A DNA stretch of 64,000 bases from GCA-2725625 sp964574215 (GCA_964574215.1 CAZNLR010000022.1:1-64000); one strand, 5' to 3'. Counted from the stretch's first letter, positions 25,823-34,475 are shown. Numbers and translations are program-made. Notes: generated by a model from the letters alone, not told the origin.

Positions 25823-25967
25823 GCAAAGCCTTAAGCCGTCGAGATAAGTAACCGATTCTCACCGTTTGGTACCCATTTTTTCAGTAAATCGCCGATGCAT
25901 TCAGATACACTAAAAAATAGTATTAAATAATAATAAACAATTATATATTGAATATTTATCCTCTTTT

Positions 25968-26003
25968 TATAATAATTGTTATTCGACAACAATTATGGGA
26001 GGT
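25968..26003 (+). promoter_or_regulatory. Putative -10 box, inverted repeat and strong ribosome site
   Basis: TATAAT at 25968-25973 overlaps a perfect inverted repeat: ATAATTGTT (25972-25980), a 7-base spacer, AACAATTAT (25988-25996). GGGAGGT (25997-26003) follows at once and serves the ATG at 26011. The 100 bases upstream are extremely AT-rich. The palindrome could be an operator or an mRNA hairpin beside the ribosome site. No good -35 box was found at 17 bases. Confidence 0.4.
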
Positions 26004-26010
26004 ATTCAAT

Positions 26011-26679
26011 ATGACTATCGATTTAGGAACTTCGATAAACAGGTCCTTCGAAGTTAAAGTTTACGGCGAAGACATGTCCGATTTAAAACTTGGAACAAAT
26101 ACCGGCCAGATTACCTACGAAAAGGATAAATCCGGAGCCGGTTTTGCGCTTGTTCGTGGATATGCAATAGGCGATGTGTGCGAAAGGTTACCTTTTCCGA
26201 TCATTCTTGCGGTACCGGGCACTGGTTCCAAGCCTGACCAATCCGACAAATGCGCCAAACCCGGAGAAATGCTGTGGCGTATCAGCTTAACCGACAACAC
26301 CGCCATGCTTGATGTGAAACTTGGGTCGGTCGAAGATATTTTGGACAAAGTTTCGGCTAAAGGAATCGACGGGGGCATACAGATCGAAAATCCAAGGTAT
26401 GAAAACGGCCGTATTCGAGCGACACTCCATATTTGGGTCAAAATCAAAATAATCGGGCAGGAAGCAGGGTTTGATGAAAGAATCCCAATCGATATACCGG
26501 TTCAGGGATGTCATACAGTGTGGGATAACGGATGGGCGAACGTAAAAATTTGTTATCGCCCAACCAACAATGTATGTGTCGAACTATGTGTCGGGAAATG
26601 GGGTTTCGAAAAATGCTGGGAAGCCTGTTGGTCATTTGCCCTTGCGTCGGAAGCATGTATCGAAGAAGCCGCCTGCTAA
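26011..26679 (+). CDS. Cysteine-rich protein of unknown family
   Basis: A 222-residue protein that I do not recognise. The ATG at 26011 has GGGAGGT at ideal spacing; the frame is open further up but without a ribosome site. There is no signal peptide or membrane helix. The first 150 residues look like mixed beta structure. The last 56 residues hold eight of ten cysteines, with many Trp (CHTVWDNGW, CVELCVGKWGFEKCWEAC), and the protein ends in Cys. The even number of Cys suggests disulfides or metal binding. The AT-rich upstream region and isolation from operons on both sides hint at acquired DNA. No function is proposed. Confidence 0.75.
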   Translation: MTIDLGTSINRSFEVKVYGEDMSDLKLGTNTGQITYEKDKSGAGFALVRGYAIGDVCERLPFPIILAVPGTGSKPDQSDKCAKPGEMLWRISLTDNTAMLDVKLGSVEDILDKVSAKGIDGGIQIENPRYENGRIRATLHIWVKIKIIGQEAGFDERIPIDIPVQGCHTVWDNGWANVKICYRPTNNVCVELCVGKWGFEKCWEACWSFALASEACIEEAAC

Positions 26680-26814
26680 AAAAATACGCCTGTCCTGATC
26701 AGACGGGCTTTGCGGGGTTTGGGTTAAATTTATCTCATGCCGCCAATCCGGACAGCAGTTGCCGCACCGTAAACCGATGGATATTACACAGCTTATAGTG
26801 TATAATTAGGGATT

Positions 26815-27033
26815 ATGGAGATGGTGCTCGACATTCTCCCGGTACTGATTGTGATCGTACTGATTGCCATTGTCGCTGTTTTGGTTACGGGTGTAGTGGC
26901 CATGGGGAGTCCGGAAGGTCCGGATAGTCGTTTTCCCCCCCAATTCCGCAATATCATGATGCGGTGGCGGGTTGGCCTTCAAGTGTTGGCCGTGGCATTG
27001 GTTTGCATATTAATATTTGCGCCCATTTACTAG
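26815..27033 (+). CDS. Small two-helix membrane protein (HIG1-like)
   Basis: A 72-residue protein with two hydrophobic helices (about 6-30 and 53-70). A short polar loop between them contains RNIMMRWRVGLQ. This layout matches the small twin-transmembrane HIG1-domain proteins of alphaproteobacteria, which resemble mitochondrial hypoxia-induced proteins that associate with cytochrome oxidase. Two ATG codons, at 26815 and 26821, could serve as start. It stands alone, with a palindromic repeat downstream. The family call rests on layout and the RxxxM-R-W motif, not on a search. Confidence 0.65.
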   Translation: MEMVLDILPVLIVIVLIAIVAVLVTGVVAMGSPEGPDSRFPPQFRNIMMRWRVGLQVLAVALVCILIFAPIY

Positions 27034-27133
27034 ATTGGTCTGATTTCGATCATCAGCCCGGGTAAATAACCATCCCTGCTTGGTCAACGACGCGGGGACA
27101 GGGAAGGACGCGCCGATCTCGGCGTTGAATTTT

Positions 27134-27232
27134 ACCCCCTCACCCTAACCCTCTCCCGCCAAGGGAGAGGGAACTAATTTGGTACGTTTCTTCTCCTTCC
27201 CCCCTGGCGGGGGAAGGTTGGGACGAGGGGGC
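27134..27232. repeat. REP-like double palindrome
   Basis: Two GC-rich hairpins side by side. The first has arms CCCTCTCCC (27149-27157) and GGGAGAGGG (27163-27171). The second has arms CCTTCCCCC (27195-27203) and GGGGGAAGG (27209-27217). The outer parts (ACCCCCTCACCCTAACC and the GGTTGGGACGAGGGGGC end) pair imperfectly. The CCCTCACCCTAACCCTCTCCC type of repeat is scattered in many proteobacterial genomes. It ends 3 bases before the stop of the leftward gene and may act as its terminator. Confidence 0.75.
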
Positions 27233-27235
27233 ACC

Positions 27236-28183
27236 TTAATCGTATGGATATTCGCCGGGTTCCGGAATCCAATTCTCGGTCAGTCCTTTGATGCCTGAGC
27301 GGGCCATGGCTTCCCAGGCTTCCTGGGCGCCGGCGCCGGTGTGGGGGGTGCCGAAGAAGTTGGGGAGGTCGAACAGCGGGTTGTCGATGGCCGGTTCCAC
27401 ATCGAAGACATCGAAAGCGGCGGCGGCGATGTGGCCGTTTTCGAGCCGTTCTTTGAGGGCCACTTCGTCGAACATCTTGCCACGTGCCGTGTTGACGATA
27501 TAAACGCCTTGTTTGAGCTTATCCAGGACCTCGGCGGAATAAAGCCCGATGGTGGTGGCGTTGCGGGAGAGATGGACCGACAAAACATCCGAGCGGGCCC
27601 AGAGTTCCTCCTGGTCAACGGCTTCGACACTGTATTCTTCGTAGAACTCACTGAAATCCAGCCGGTCGCAGGCCAGAATGTCGACGCCGAAGGGGATCAG
27701 GCGTTTGACCACTTCCTTGCCGATATGGCCGCAGCCGTGCAGGCCGACGGTGCGGCCGTTAAGCAGAGAGCCGATCCGCTTGCTGGGCCACTGGCCGCTG
27801 GTCATTTGATTGCTGTAGAGGTGAAAATTCCGCATGATATTAATCATGTGGCTGATGGTCATTTCCGACACGGCCACCTTGTTGATGCCGGCGACCCAGC
27901 CCATGCGGACGCCATGCTTTTTCATGGCCACCGGATCGATATGGTCGGCGCCGGCCGAGCACAATCCGATAACTTTCAAGTCTGGCAGGCGGGACAGGAC
28001 ATCGTCGTCGAACCGATCCAAGCCGATGACGGCGGCATCGTACCCCTGGCAGAATTCCACCAGTTCGTCGCCGCCGATCGACGGGAACGCTTCTTTGAAC
28101 TTGGCGTCCGGGTACTGAGCCAGCAGTTCTTCTTTAAGGTGAGGGAAAAGGTGAAAAAAGGGACTGGTGACGGCGACGCGCAT
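27236..28183 (-). CDS. D-isomer specific 2-hydroxyacid dehydrogenase
   Basis: NAD(P)-dependent oxidoreductase related to phosphoglycerate and glyoxylate reductases, 315 residues. The cofactor motif is GLHGCGHIG (about 148-156). The catalytic triad is R in NTARGK, E in DVEPA and H in GTPHTGAG. The His-Thr-Gly-Ala ending of the last motif is a small variation on the usual PHIAG. The substrate cannot be given. It lies alone between the REP-like element and a TauD-type gene in the same direction 139 bases upstream. Confidence 0.88.
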   Translation of the reverse strand: MRVAVTSPFFHLFPHLKEELLAQYPDAKFKEAFPSIGGDELVEFCQGYDAAVIGLDRFDDDVLSRLPDLKVIGLCSAGADHIDPVAMKKHGVRMGWVAGINKVAVSEMTISHMINIMRNFHLYSNQMTSGQWPSKRIGSLLNGRTVGLHGCGHIGKEVVKRLIPFGVDILACDRLDFSEFYEEYSVEAVDQEELWARSDVLSVHLSRNATTIGLYSAEVLDKLKQGVYIVNTARGKMFDEVALKERLENGHIAAAAFDVFDVEPAIDNPLFDLPNFFGTPHTGAGAQEAWEAMARSGIKGLTENWIPEPGEYPYD

Positions 28184-28322
28184 CGGGGCCTCTGATTTTT
28201 TGTGATTGGGCTAATTCCGGATTTTAGGCGATAAAATTTGGCGAGAAAAGAGACGGAGCCTTTCCGAAGGCGAAATTTTTACTTTAATTTCAATATCTAG
28301 AATTTATTGAATCTCATCGTTT

Positions 28323-29273
28323 TTATTCGGCGACTTCCCGCTGGAATTGGCGCAACGGTTTGTGACCGCCCATTTCGGTAAAGCCTTCGTCGTTACCCGG
28401 ATCGGCGGATTGTTCCAGTTCCTCTATGGGCATCAGGCCATAGGGACGGTCGCCTTTGACGGTAACGCGTTCCAGATTACGGCGCTGGGGATAATAGTCG
28501 TTGACGGCGTAGTGCTGGGTCGAGCGGTTATCCCACATGACCACGGTGTTGGGCGTCCAATTGTGGCGGAACTGATATTCGGGCACATGGGCCTGTTCGA
28601 ACAGGAGATCGAGCAAAACCCGGCTTTCCCGGTCCTTCATGCCCTTGATGGAAATGGTGAACTGGGGATTGACGAATATGGTTTTTTTCTTGGTTTCGGG
28701 ATGAATACGCACCACTGGATGGAGCACCGGCGGATAGAGTTTTTCAAAATGGCGCAGCTGATCCTTGCCTTCTTCGTTTTGGTTAAACAGCAGCTTGAAT
28801 GGTTTGAAGTCGTGCACCGCCACCATGTCGGAAATGAAATTCTGCATGCGGTCGCTGAGACCTTCAAAGGCGGCGGTCATGCTGGAGAACATGGTGTCAC
28901 CGCCGACTTCGGGCACGATCAGGGAATGGAGCATGGTGGCCATGGGTGGCTCGGCCCGGAAGGTCTCATCCGAATGCCAAACGTCGGTGAAAAAGGGCTT
29001 CACGCCTTCCTTGTTGTCAAAGACGATCAATTCCGGCGTGTCGGAGGCGTTGGGAGAGAAGGGATGGACGGTCAGCTCGCCAAACCGGTTGCCGAAGGCG
29101 ATCTGCTGGGCCGACGTGATGTCCTGATCATGGAACCTGATGATCTGGTGTTCCAGAAGGGCGTCCTTGATCACCTGAAAATCGTCGTCGCTCAGTTCCT
29201 GGGACAAATCCGCATTGCGGATTTCAGCACCCAGGCTGACACCGCGTTTGATCACTTCGACAGAACTGCTCAT
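28323..29273 (-). CDS. TauD/TfdA family Fe(II)/2-oxoglutarate dioxygenase
   Basis: Hydroxylates a small substrate using O2 and 2-oxoglutarate. In TauD itself this releases sulfite from taurine. The iron triad is visible: H and D in WHSDETF (about 99-105) and the distal His in RSTQHYAVNDY (about 252-262). The oxoglutarate Arg lies in RRNLERVTVKGDRP. Length (316) is slightly above TauD (283) owing to a longer C-terminus. A TauE-type exporter exists at 7145 but there is no tauABC, so sulfonate use is only a possibility. A terminator separates it from the upstream oxidoreductase. Confidence 0.88.
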   Translation of the reverse strand: MSSSVEVIKRGVSLGAEIRNADLSQELSDDDFQVIKDALLEHQIIRFHDQDITSAQQIAFGNRFGELTVHPFSPNASDTPELIVFDNKEGVKPFFTDVWHSDETFRAEPPMATMLHSLIVPEVGGDTMFSSMTAAFEGLSDRMQNFISDMVAVHDFKPFKLLFNQNEEGKDQLRHFEKLYPPVLHPVVRIHPETKKKTIFVNPQFTISIKGMKDRESRVLLDLLFEQAHVPEYQFRHNWTPNTVVMWDNRSTQHYAVNDYYPQRRNLERVTVKGDRPYGLMPIEELEQSADPGNDEGFTEMGGHKPLRQFQREVAE

Positions 29274-29285
29274 AAGACTACCTCC

Positions 29286-29312
29286 AAAAAATGGGGACCG
29301 TCCCCTTTTTTT
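29286..29312 (-). terminator. Intrinsic terminator after the molybdopterin oxidoreductase
   Basis: GGGGA (29293-29297) pairs with TCCCC (29301-29305). The stem is extended by A6 on one side and T7 on the other. Read leftward it gives a GC hairpin followed by a run of U. It lies 47 bases past the stop at 29359 and just before the TauD-like gene, so the two leftward genes are probably separate transcripts. Confidence 0.75.
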
Positions 29313-29358
29313 GAATTCTAGCGTATTTTCCTCCGAATAGAAGTACTTTCAAATGGTT

Positions 29359-31566
29359 CTATTCCGCAGCGCGCAACTGTACGTCTTCTTCGACCTTTTT
29401 GATGCGGCACAGGAGGCAGCGGGCCACCGATCCGCCCATAATCGGGTCAAGATCGTCCCGCAGCGGCGTCAATACGTTGGCGCCCACCCGCAACGTGCCC
29501 TCGACCAGATCGTCACCGGGCAAATACCAAAGGCCCTCCGCATTGACGACGCGGGGGTCCATGCCGGGAATGATCAGCACCTGGCGGATGATCGACTTAT
29601 CGGTGGTGGGGGCTTCGATTTTAACCCAGTCGCCCTGTTCCAGGCCGTATTCCTCGGCCGTTTCCGGACTCATCTCCAAGCCGGGGAAGGGCCGCCGCTT
29701 GCGCAGCCGGGGTATTTCGATGCCGAGGGTCGAGTAAAATTCCACCGAGCGGGTGCCCGAGCCCATGACCAGGGGATACTCTTCGGCCAGTTCCGGGGTG
29801 CCTTGGGGACTGAACGGCGGTTCCCGATGATCGGGCAGGGGATCATAGCCGAACTCGTCCAGCTTGCTGGAGGTAAACTCGATCTTGCCGGACGGCGTGT
29901 TGAAACCGGGCTCGCCGTCGGGGCGCATTTTGCCTTTGAGGTATTTCTGGCGTTCATCCGGCCACATAAAGGTGCCTTTTTCGGCCAAATCCTGGAAGGT
30001 CATGTCGATGGGCGCCAAGCGGTAATCCAGCAGTTCTTCATAGGACTCCACGGGGATTTTGTCGCCGTAGCCCATACGCTTGGCCACATCGAGGACGATA
30101 TCCGCCTCTTCGCGGGCTTCGCCCCTGGGTTCCGTCGTCCGGACCCGGGCCGAAATCATGTTGAGGCCCGAATACTCCGTTATGGCGTTGGATTCCAGGT
30201 GATTGGTAACCGGCAGGATATAGTCGGCCAGGTGGGCGGTTGGCGATTCAACCATGTCGGAAACGATCAACAGGTCCAGGGACTTCAATGCTTCCATCAC
30301 CTTATAGCTGTCCTCCAGCCCGACCATGGGGTTGCAATCGGTCCAGAGGGCTCGGACCGGGTAGGGATCGCCGGTCAGCATGGCGTCGATGACATGGAGG
30401 GGATGCGGATAGGGGGCCGTCAGCGCCCTTGGACCCGCCAGCAGCGGGAACTTGTCGGTGCTGATCTGATCGGCCAGACGTTCCGCATTGGCGGTATCCG
30501 TATCGGGCCGATAATAGCTGGGCATGCGGATTTTTGCCGGCGGCATGAAACAGTTGTTGCCGTCCTTGTCGATATTGCCCGTCAGCGCCGGCAGGAAACC
30601 CAGCAATCGCAAAGCGGATATCGAGTTGCCGCCCATGGTGGCGCCGATAAAGGTATAAATTGCAGAGTTGCCCGAAGTGCCGAACAGGCGGGCGGCTTCA
30701 CGGATATCTTCTTCGGGTATCCAGGTGATTTCGGAAACCCTTTCCACCGGATATTCGGCGGCGCGGGCTTTGAGGTCTTCGAAACCCAGGGTCCATTCCG
30801 CGACAAAACTCTTATCGTACCAGCCGTTTTCGATCATCAGATTGATCATGCCGTAAGCCAACGCCGCATCGGTGCCGGGACGGATACGCAGCCACAGATC
30901 GGCTTCCATGGCGGAACGGGTGGGACGGGGGTCGACGGCGATGGTTTTGGCCCCGGCCCGCTGGGCGTCGCGAACCCGGAAGGCTTTGGATCCGTTGGTT
31001 TCCGACAGATTGACGCCCCACAGCATGATCAGGTCGCACTCATCCAACCCGATAAAGGCGGGGTAGGTGGCCAGCGCGCCGTAGGTGAGCATATCGGACA
31101 TTAATTGTGGCGTGAAACAGTTGTGGGAGTCGTGCTTGAAGAAAGTGGGGCTGTCGATGGCTTCCAGGAAAAGCTCATAAGCGTAATATTCTTTGGGCGG
31201 CAGGGCCTGTACGGATATGGCGCGGGAGCCATGTTCATCGATGATGGCGTTCATGCGGGTGGCAATGTCGTCCAGGGCTTCGTCCCAGGTGACCTGCTCC
31301 CACTGGCCGGATCCCCGTTCGCCGACGCGTTTTTGGGGATAGATCACCCGGTTGGGAGATTCCATCATATCTTTGGAGGCTTTACCTTTAATGCACAGGT
31401 AGCCTTTGCTCAGCGGATGATCGCGGTCGCCGATAAATTTGATAATATCGCCGGGTTTTGAGTTGGGAAGGGCGTTTTCACCTGTGACCGTGGTTTCGTC
31501 GTGGGTTTCGACCAGCATGCCGCACCGCACCAAGCAGAGCCGACAGGTTGTTTGAATTTGTGCCAT
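29359..31566 (-). CDS. Molybdopterin-dependent oxidoreductase
   Basis: Catalytic subunit of the DMSO reductase superfamily, 735 residues. The N-terminal cluster motif CRLCLVRCGM, completed by the Cys of GYLCIKG (about 57), binds a [4Fe-4S] cluster. Cofactor-binding blocks WDEALDDIA, DSPTFFKHDSHNCF, LIMLWGVNLSETNG and the C-terminal molydopterin dinucleotide-binding part (EYPLVMGSGTRS, LEQGDWVKIEAP) follow. There is no Tat signal, so it acts in the cytoplasm. No electron-transfer or membrane partner gene is adjacent. Relatives include formate dehydrogenase and acetylene hydratase-like enzymes; the substrate is unknown. The protein ends with an extra CLLC. Confidence 0.88.
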   Translation of the reverse strand: MAQIQTTCRLCLVRCGMLVETHDETTVTGENALPNSKPGDIIKFIGDRDHPLSKGYLCIKGKASKDMMESPNRVIYPQKRVGERGSGQWEQVTWDEALDDIATRMNAIIDEHGSRAISVQALPPKEYYAYELFLEAIDSPTFFKHDSHNCFTPQLMSDMLTYGALATYPAFIGLDECDLIMLWGVNLSETNGSKAFRVRDAQRAGAKTIAVDPRPTRSAMEADLWLRIRPGTDAALAYGMINLMIENGWYDKSFVAEWTLGFEDLKARAAEYPVERVSEITWIPEEDIREAARLFGTSGNSAIYTFIGATMGGNSISALRLLGFLPALTGNIDKDGNNCFMPPAKIRMPSYYRPDTDTANAERLADQISTDKFPLLAGPRALTAPYPHPLHVIDAMLTGDPYPVRALWTDCNPMVGLEDSYKVMEALKSLDLLIVSDMVESPTAHLADYILPVTNHLESNAITEYSGLNMISARVRTTEPRGEAREEADIVLDVAKRMGYGDKIPVESYEELLDYRLAPIDMTFQDLAEKGTFMWPDERQKYLKGKMRPDGEPGFNTPSGKIEFTSSKLDEFGYDPLPDHREPPFSPQGTPELAEEYPLVMGSGTRSVEFYSTLGIEIPRLRKRRPFPGLEMSPETAEEYGLEQGDWVKIEAPTTDKSIIRQVLIIPGMDPRVVNAEGLWYLPGDDLVEGTLRVGANVLTPLRDDLDPIMGGSVARCLLCRIKKVEEDVQLRAAE

Positions 31567-31706
31567 GATTTCCCTCCCAAAGAGCCGTAAATCTTTCGAT
31601 AACGATTATCCATCATAACAGTAAAAACAAGATAATTGAATGTCTGTCCCTCCAGGAGGGTACATGTTAAGTAAACATCCCAAGACCGCAGATTAGAAGT
31701 ATTCCA

Positions 31707-32489
31707 ATGCTCGTCGATAGTCATTGTCATTTAAACTATCCCGGCTTGACCGAAGACCTGCCGGGCGTGCTGGCGCGGGCCAAAACAGCCGGGGTCGGAT
31801 TCATGCTGTCCATCGGCACCCGTTTGTCCGATTTCGACGGATTGCTCGCGACGGCGGAAGGGCACGACAATGTCGCTTGTACCGTGGGAATTCACCCGCA
31901 TGAGGCAGGCTCGGAGATCGAAGCCTCGGTTGAGAAACTGGTTGAACTCACCTTGCATCCGAAAGTCGTGGGCATCGGCGAGACGGGGCTTGATTTCTAT
32001 TATGAGCATTCTCCCCGGGAGATTCAGGAACGGAGTTTCCGCTCCCATATCGCCGCCGCCCGGGAGACCCAGCTACCGGTAGTCGTTCATACCCGCGATG
32101 CCGAAAAAAAAACCATGGAAATCCTCGAAGAGGAATACCAAAAAGGGCCGTTTCCCGGGCTAATTCACTGTTTCAGCGGCGGTCCTGAACTGGCCCAATG
32201 TGCGGTCGGACTTGGACTGTCTATTTCCTTGTCGGGCATTATCACCTTCAAATCCGCCGAACCGGTGCGTGAAGCGGCCAAAACGGCCCCGTTGGAGAAA
32301 ATCCTGGTAGAGACCGATGCGCCCTATCTGGCGCCGATCCCATACCGTGGTAAAACCAACGAACCCGCCTATGTCACCCATACGGCGGCAAAAGCCGCGG
32401 AAATCTTCAACATATCGCCAGAGGAACTGGCTCAACAGACGACCGAAAATTTCTTCGATCTTTTTACCAAAGCAAGAAAACCGGACTAG
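31707..32489 (+). CDS. tatD: TatD family metal-dependent nuclease
   Basis: A TIM-barrel metal hydrolase of about 260 residues. Members show 3'-5' DNase activity linked to DNA repair and apoptosis-like DNA degradation. Motifs are DSHCHLNYPG (residues 4-13), the metal Glu in GIGETGLDFYY, HTRDA, IHCFSGGPE and VETDAPYLAP. It normally follows metG in alphaproteobacteria; here more than 10 kb of transporter and catabolic genes separates the two. The PhnP-like gene follows 29 bases on, and this tatD-phnP pair is the usual order. Confidence 0.93.
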   Translation: MLVDSHCHLNYPGLTEDLPGVLARAKTAGVGFMLSIGTRLSDFDGLLATAEGHDNVACTVGIHPHEAGSEIEASVEKLVELTLHPKVVGIGETGLDFYYEHSPREIQERSFRSHIAAARETQLPVVVHTRDAEKKTMEILEEEYQKGPFPGLIHCFSGGPELAQCAVGLGLSISLSGIITFKSAEPVREAAKTAPLEKILVETDAPYLAPIPYRGKTNEPAYVTHTAAKAAEIFNISPEELAQQTTENFFDLFTKARKPD

Positions 32490-32518
32490 CGCAGCCAAAT
32501 GACGAAAATTAACGTGTC

Positions 32519-33292
32519 ATGAAAATTACGGTTTTGGGCTGCGGGCACTCCGGCGGCACCCCGATGATCGGCGAAGGTTGGGGAAAATGCGACCCCGCCA
32601 ACCCGAAAAACCGCCGAACCCGGCCGTCCATTCTGGTTGAAACGGAAAAAACCAGGATTTTGGTCGATACCTCGCCGGATTTACGGCAGCAGTTGTTGAC
32701 GGCCGATGTTACGAAGATTGACGCTGTGCTGTTCACCCATGCCCATGCCAACCATCTGCACGGCATCGATGACCTCCGCAGCGTTAATCGTGCCATGGAT
32801 AACTGGCTGCCAACCTATACGGACGGGCATACTTGGGATCAGATTGAACACCGGTTCGGCTACGTTACCGAGCCGCTCAAAGAAGGCGCGACAATTTTCT
32901 ATAAACCGTGTTTAACCCGTCATGATATTTCGGTCGGAGATGATTTTACCATTGGCGATATTCCGATCGGTGTTTACGAACAGGATCACGGTTACGGTCA
33001 TACGCTCGGTTTCCGTTTCGGCCGCTTTGCCTATTCGACGGATGTGGTCGACATGCCGGAGGTATCATTTGACGCACTCCATGGCGTTGACACCTGGATG
33101 GTCGGCACATTGTGGGAGGCCGAGCATCCGACCCATGCTCATGTAGAAAAAGCGGTCGAGTGGTCAAAGAGGGTAGGCCCACGCCGCCTCATCCTCACCC
33201 ATCTCAGTCATCAATTGGACTACGACAACATTTCAAATCAATTGCCAGACGGAGCCGGAATGGCCTACGACGGCATGAAATTCGAAGTCTAA
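32519..33292 (+). CDS. Metallo-beta-lactamase fold hydrolase, PhnP-like, with altered metal motif
   Basis: A 257-residue MBL-fold protein of the group next to tatD in alphaproteobacteria, related to PhnP phosphodiesterase. The opening VLGCGHSGGTPMIGEGWG (5-22) is conserved. The usual HxHxDH reads HAHANH (about 74-79), so the metal-2 Asp is Asn. The other ligands are in place: H in YEQDHGYGH, D in YSTDVV and H in LTHLSHQLD. Loss of this Asp would weaken the second metal site. It may be a live variant or an inactive relative. The N codon is clear in the sequence (AAC). Confidence 0.88.
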   Translation: MKITVLGCGHSGGTPMIGEGWGKCDPANPKNRRTRPSILVETEKTRILVDTSPDLRQQLLTADVTKIDAVLFTHAHANHLHGIDDLRSVNRAMDNWLPTYTDGHTWDQIEHRFGYVTEPLKEGATIFYKPCLTRHDISVGDDFTIGDIPIGVYEQDHGYGHTLGFRFGRFAYSTDVVDMPEVSFDALHGVDTWMVGTLWEAEHPTHAHVEKAVEWSKRVGPRRLILTHLSHQLDYDNISNQLPDGAGMAYDGMKFEV

Positions 33293-33611
33293 AAAGGGGC
33301 GAAAAAGTAATTTTAAAGAGTATCACTAAATAGTATTAACCAATTGCAATTAAATACTTAATGTAATATATACACTTATTATACATAATATATATTATGC
33401 GACTTTTATATATGGGGGAATGCAGCCAGCTCCTCCAATTGGATATTGTTCGGAAATTTCGTTGGCGTTTATGGGAAGTCTTGAAATGACCTCCCTCTTG
33501 CGCATCCGGTTAAAATTTAAAGCTAAACTCAGATTATTTTTTGATCTTAAATTTAATCGAGTGACATTGAAGTTTTATGTTGTAACCGATCCTTTGAATA
33601 TCACTGCTTCG
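33293..33611. other. AT-rich gap without a supported gene
   Basis: 319 bases between the convergent PhnP-like and BASS genes. It is very AT-rich from about 33310 to 33420 and has a perfect 16-base palindrome of A and T with outer C and G at 33384-33399. A rightward open frame from 33420 runs into the BASS gene on the other strand and has no ribosome site or protein-like composition. No terminator with a T-run was found. Confidence 0.6.
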
Positions 33612-34475
33612 CTAAATATCCGAAGAAACTCCCCGCCGCAAAAAATAAATCAGGATCAGTGCCGTAGCGAACATGGTCAGGCTGTAGGTTGCCGCCGGAA
33701 TGACCGTTGCTCCACCGCCGAATAACAAAGTGGCGACGGCAATGGCCAGGGTACCGTTTTGCAATCCGCACTCGATGGAAATGGCGATCCGTTGCGGCCG
33801 GCCCGACCCGAACATGAAACCGAGCCACCAAGCAAGAAACAGCATCACCAGGTTCAGAGCCAGGGTGATCAATCCGGCGTCGGCATAAAATGCGACGATA
33901 TTATTGCGTTCCTGGAAAATAGCGCCGAATAATACGAGCGCGAACAGGACAGCGGATATTTTTTGGGCCGTGGCATCGAACCTGACGGCGAACCCTTCGG
34001 CGAAATGACGCACCGCCAGGCCAATCAAAACCGGAATGGTGACAATCAAAAACACTTTAACGGCAGTGTCAGCGACAGATATGTCCCCTTTTGCCGCCTC
34101 GCCGAACAAATGGCTGTAGGAAAAGACGACAATCAACGGAATGGTCACCACACACAGCAGACTGATAATCGCCGTAAGGGAAATCGAAAGCGCCACATCA
34201 CCCTTGGCAAAGGAGGTTAACAAATTAGACGTCACGCCACCCGGCGCCGCGGCGATAATCATCACGCCAAGGGCAATCTCCGGTGGCACCGGCCAGATGA
34301 CAATCAGCGCGAAACCCACCACCGGCAGCAATATGACTTGCGATATTAAACCGACGATAAAATCCTTCGGTTGCTTGGCGACCCGGGCGAAATCCTGCCA
34401 CGTCAGCCCCAATCCCAGTGAAAACATAATAAACGCCAACGCCAGTGGCAGTACGACAGTCGTCACGAATCCCAT
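33612..34475 (-). CDS. Bile acid:sodium symporter family transporter
   Basis: An inner-membrane transporter of the BASS/SBF family, about 287 residues with nine or ten hydrophobic helices. Family marks are MFSLGLGLTWQDF near 20, APGGVTSNLLTSFAKGDVALS (two crossing-helix residues, spread over about 80-100), and the second half ECGLQNGTLAIAVA. Members move bile acids, pantoate, pyruvate or other organic anions with sodium. I chose the ATG at 34475, preceded by GGAAGG; the open frame extends 20 codons more with no ribosome site. It stands alone. Confidence 0.88.
   Translation of the reverse strand: MGFVTTVVLPLALAFIMFSLGLGLTWQDFARVAKQPKDFIVGLISQVILLPVVGFALIVIWPVPPEIALGVMIIAAAPGGVTSNLLTSFAKGDVALSISLTAIISLLCVVTIPLIVVFSYSHLFGEAAKGDISVADTAVKVFLIVTIPVLIGLAVRHFAEGFAVRFDATAQKISAVLFALVLFGAIFQERNNIVAFYADAGLITLALNLVMLFLAWWLGFMFGSGRPQRIAISIECGLQNGTLAIAVATLLFGGGATVIPAATYSLTMFATALILIYFLRRGVSSDI

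Noticed and set aside
27341..28195. 284-residue open frame opposite the hydroxyacid dehydrogenase
   Set aside because: Antisense shadow; composition and lack of a domain match a mirrored gene, and the reverse strand has a complete catalytic set.
29353..31104. 583-residue open frame opposite the molybdopterin oxidoreductase
   Set aside because: Very long, but the other strand carries an unmistakable oxidoreductase with all motifs; this frame has no recognisable domain.
33420..33725. 101-residue rightward open frame after the PhnP-like gene
   Set aside because: It runs into the BASS transporter on the opposite strand, lacks a ribosome site and its composition is not protein-like.
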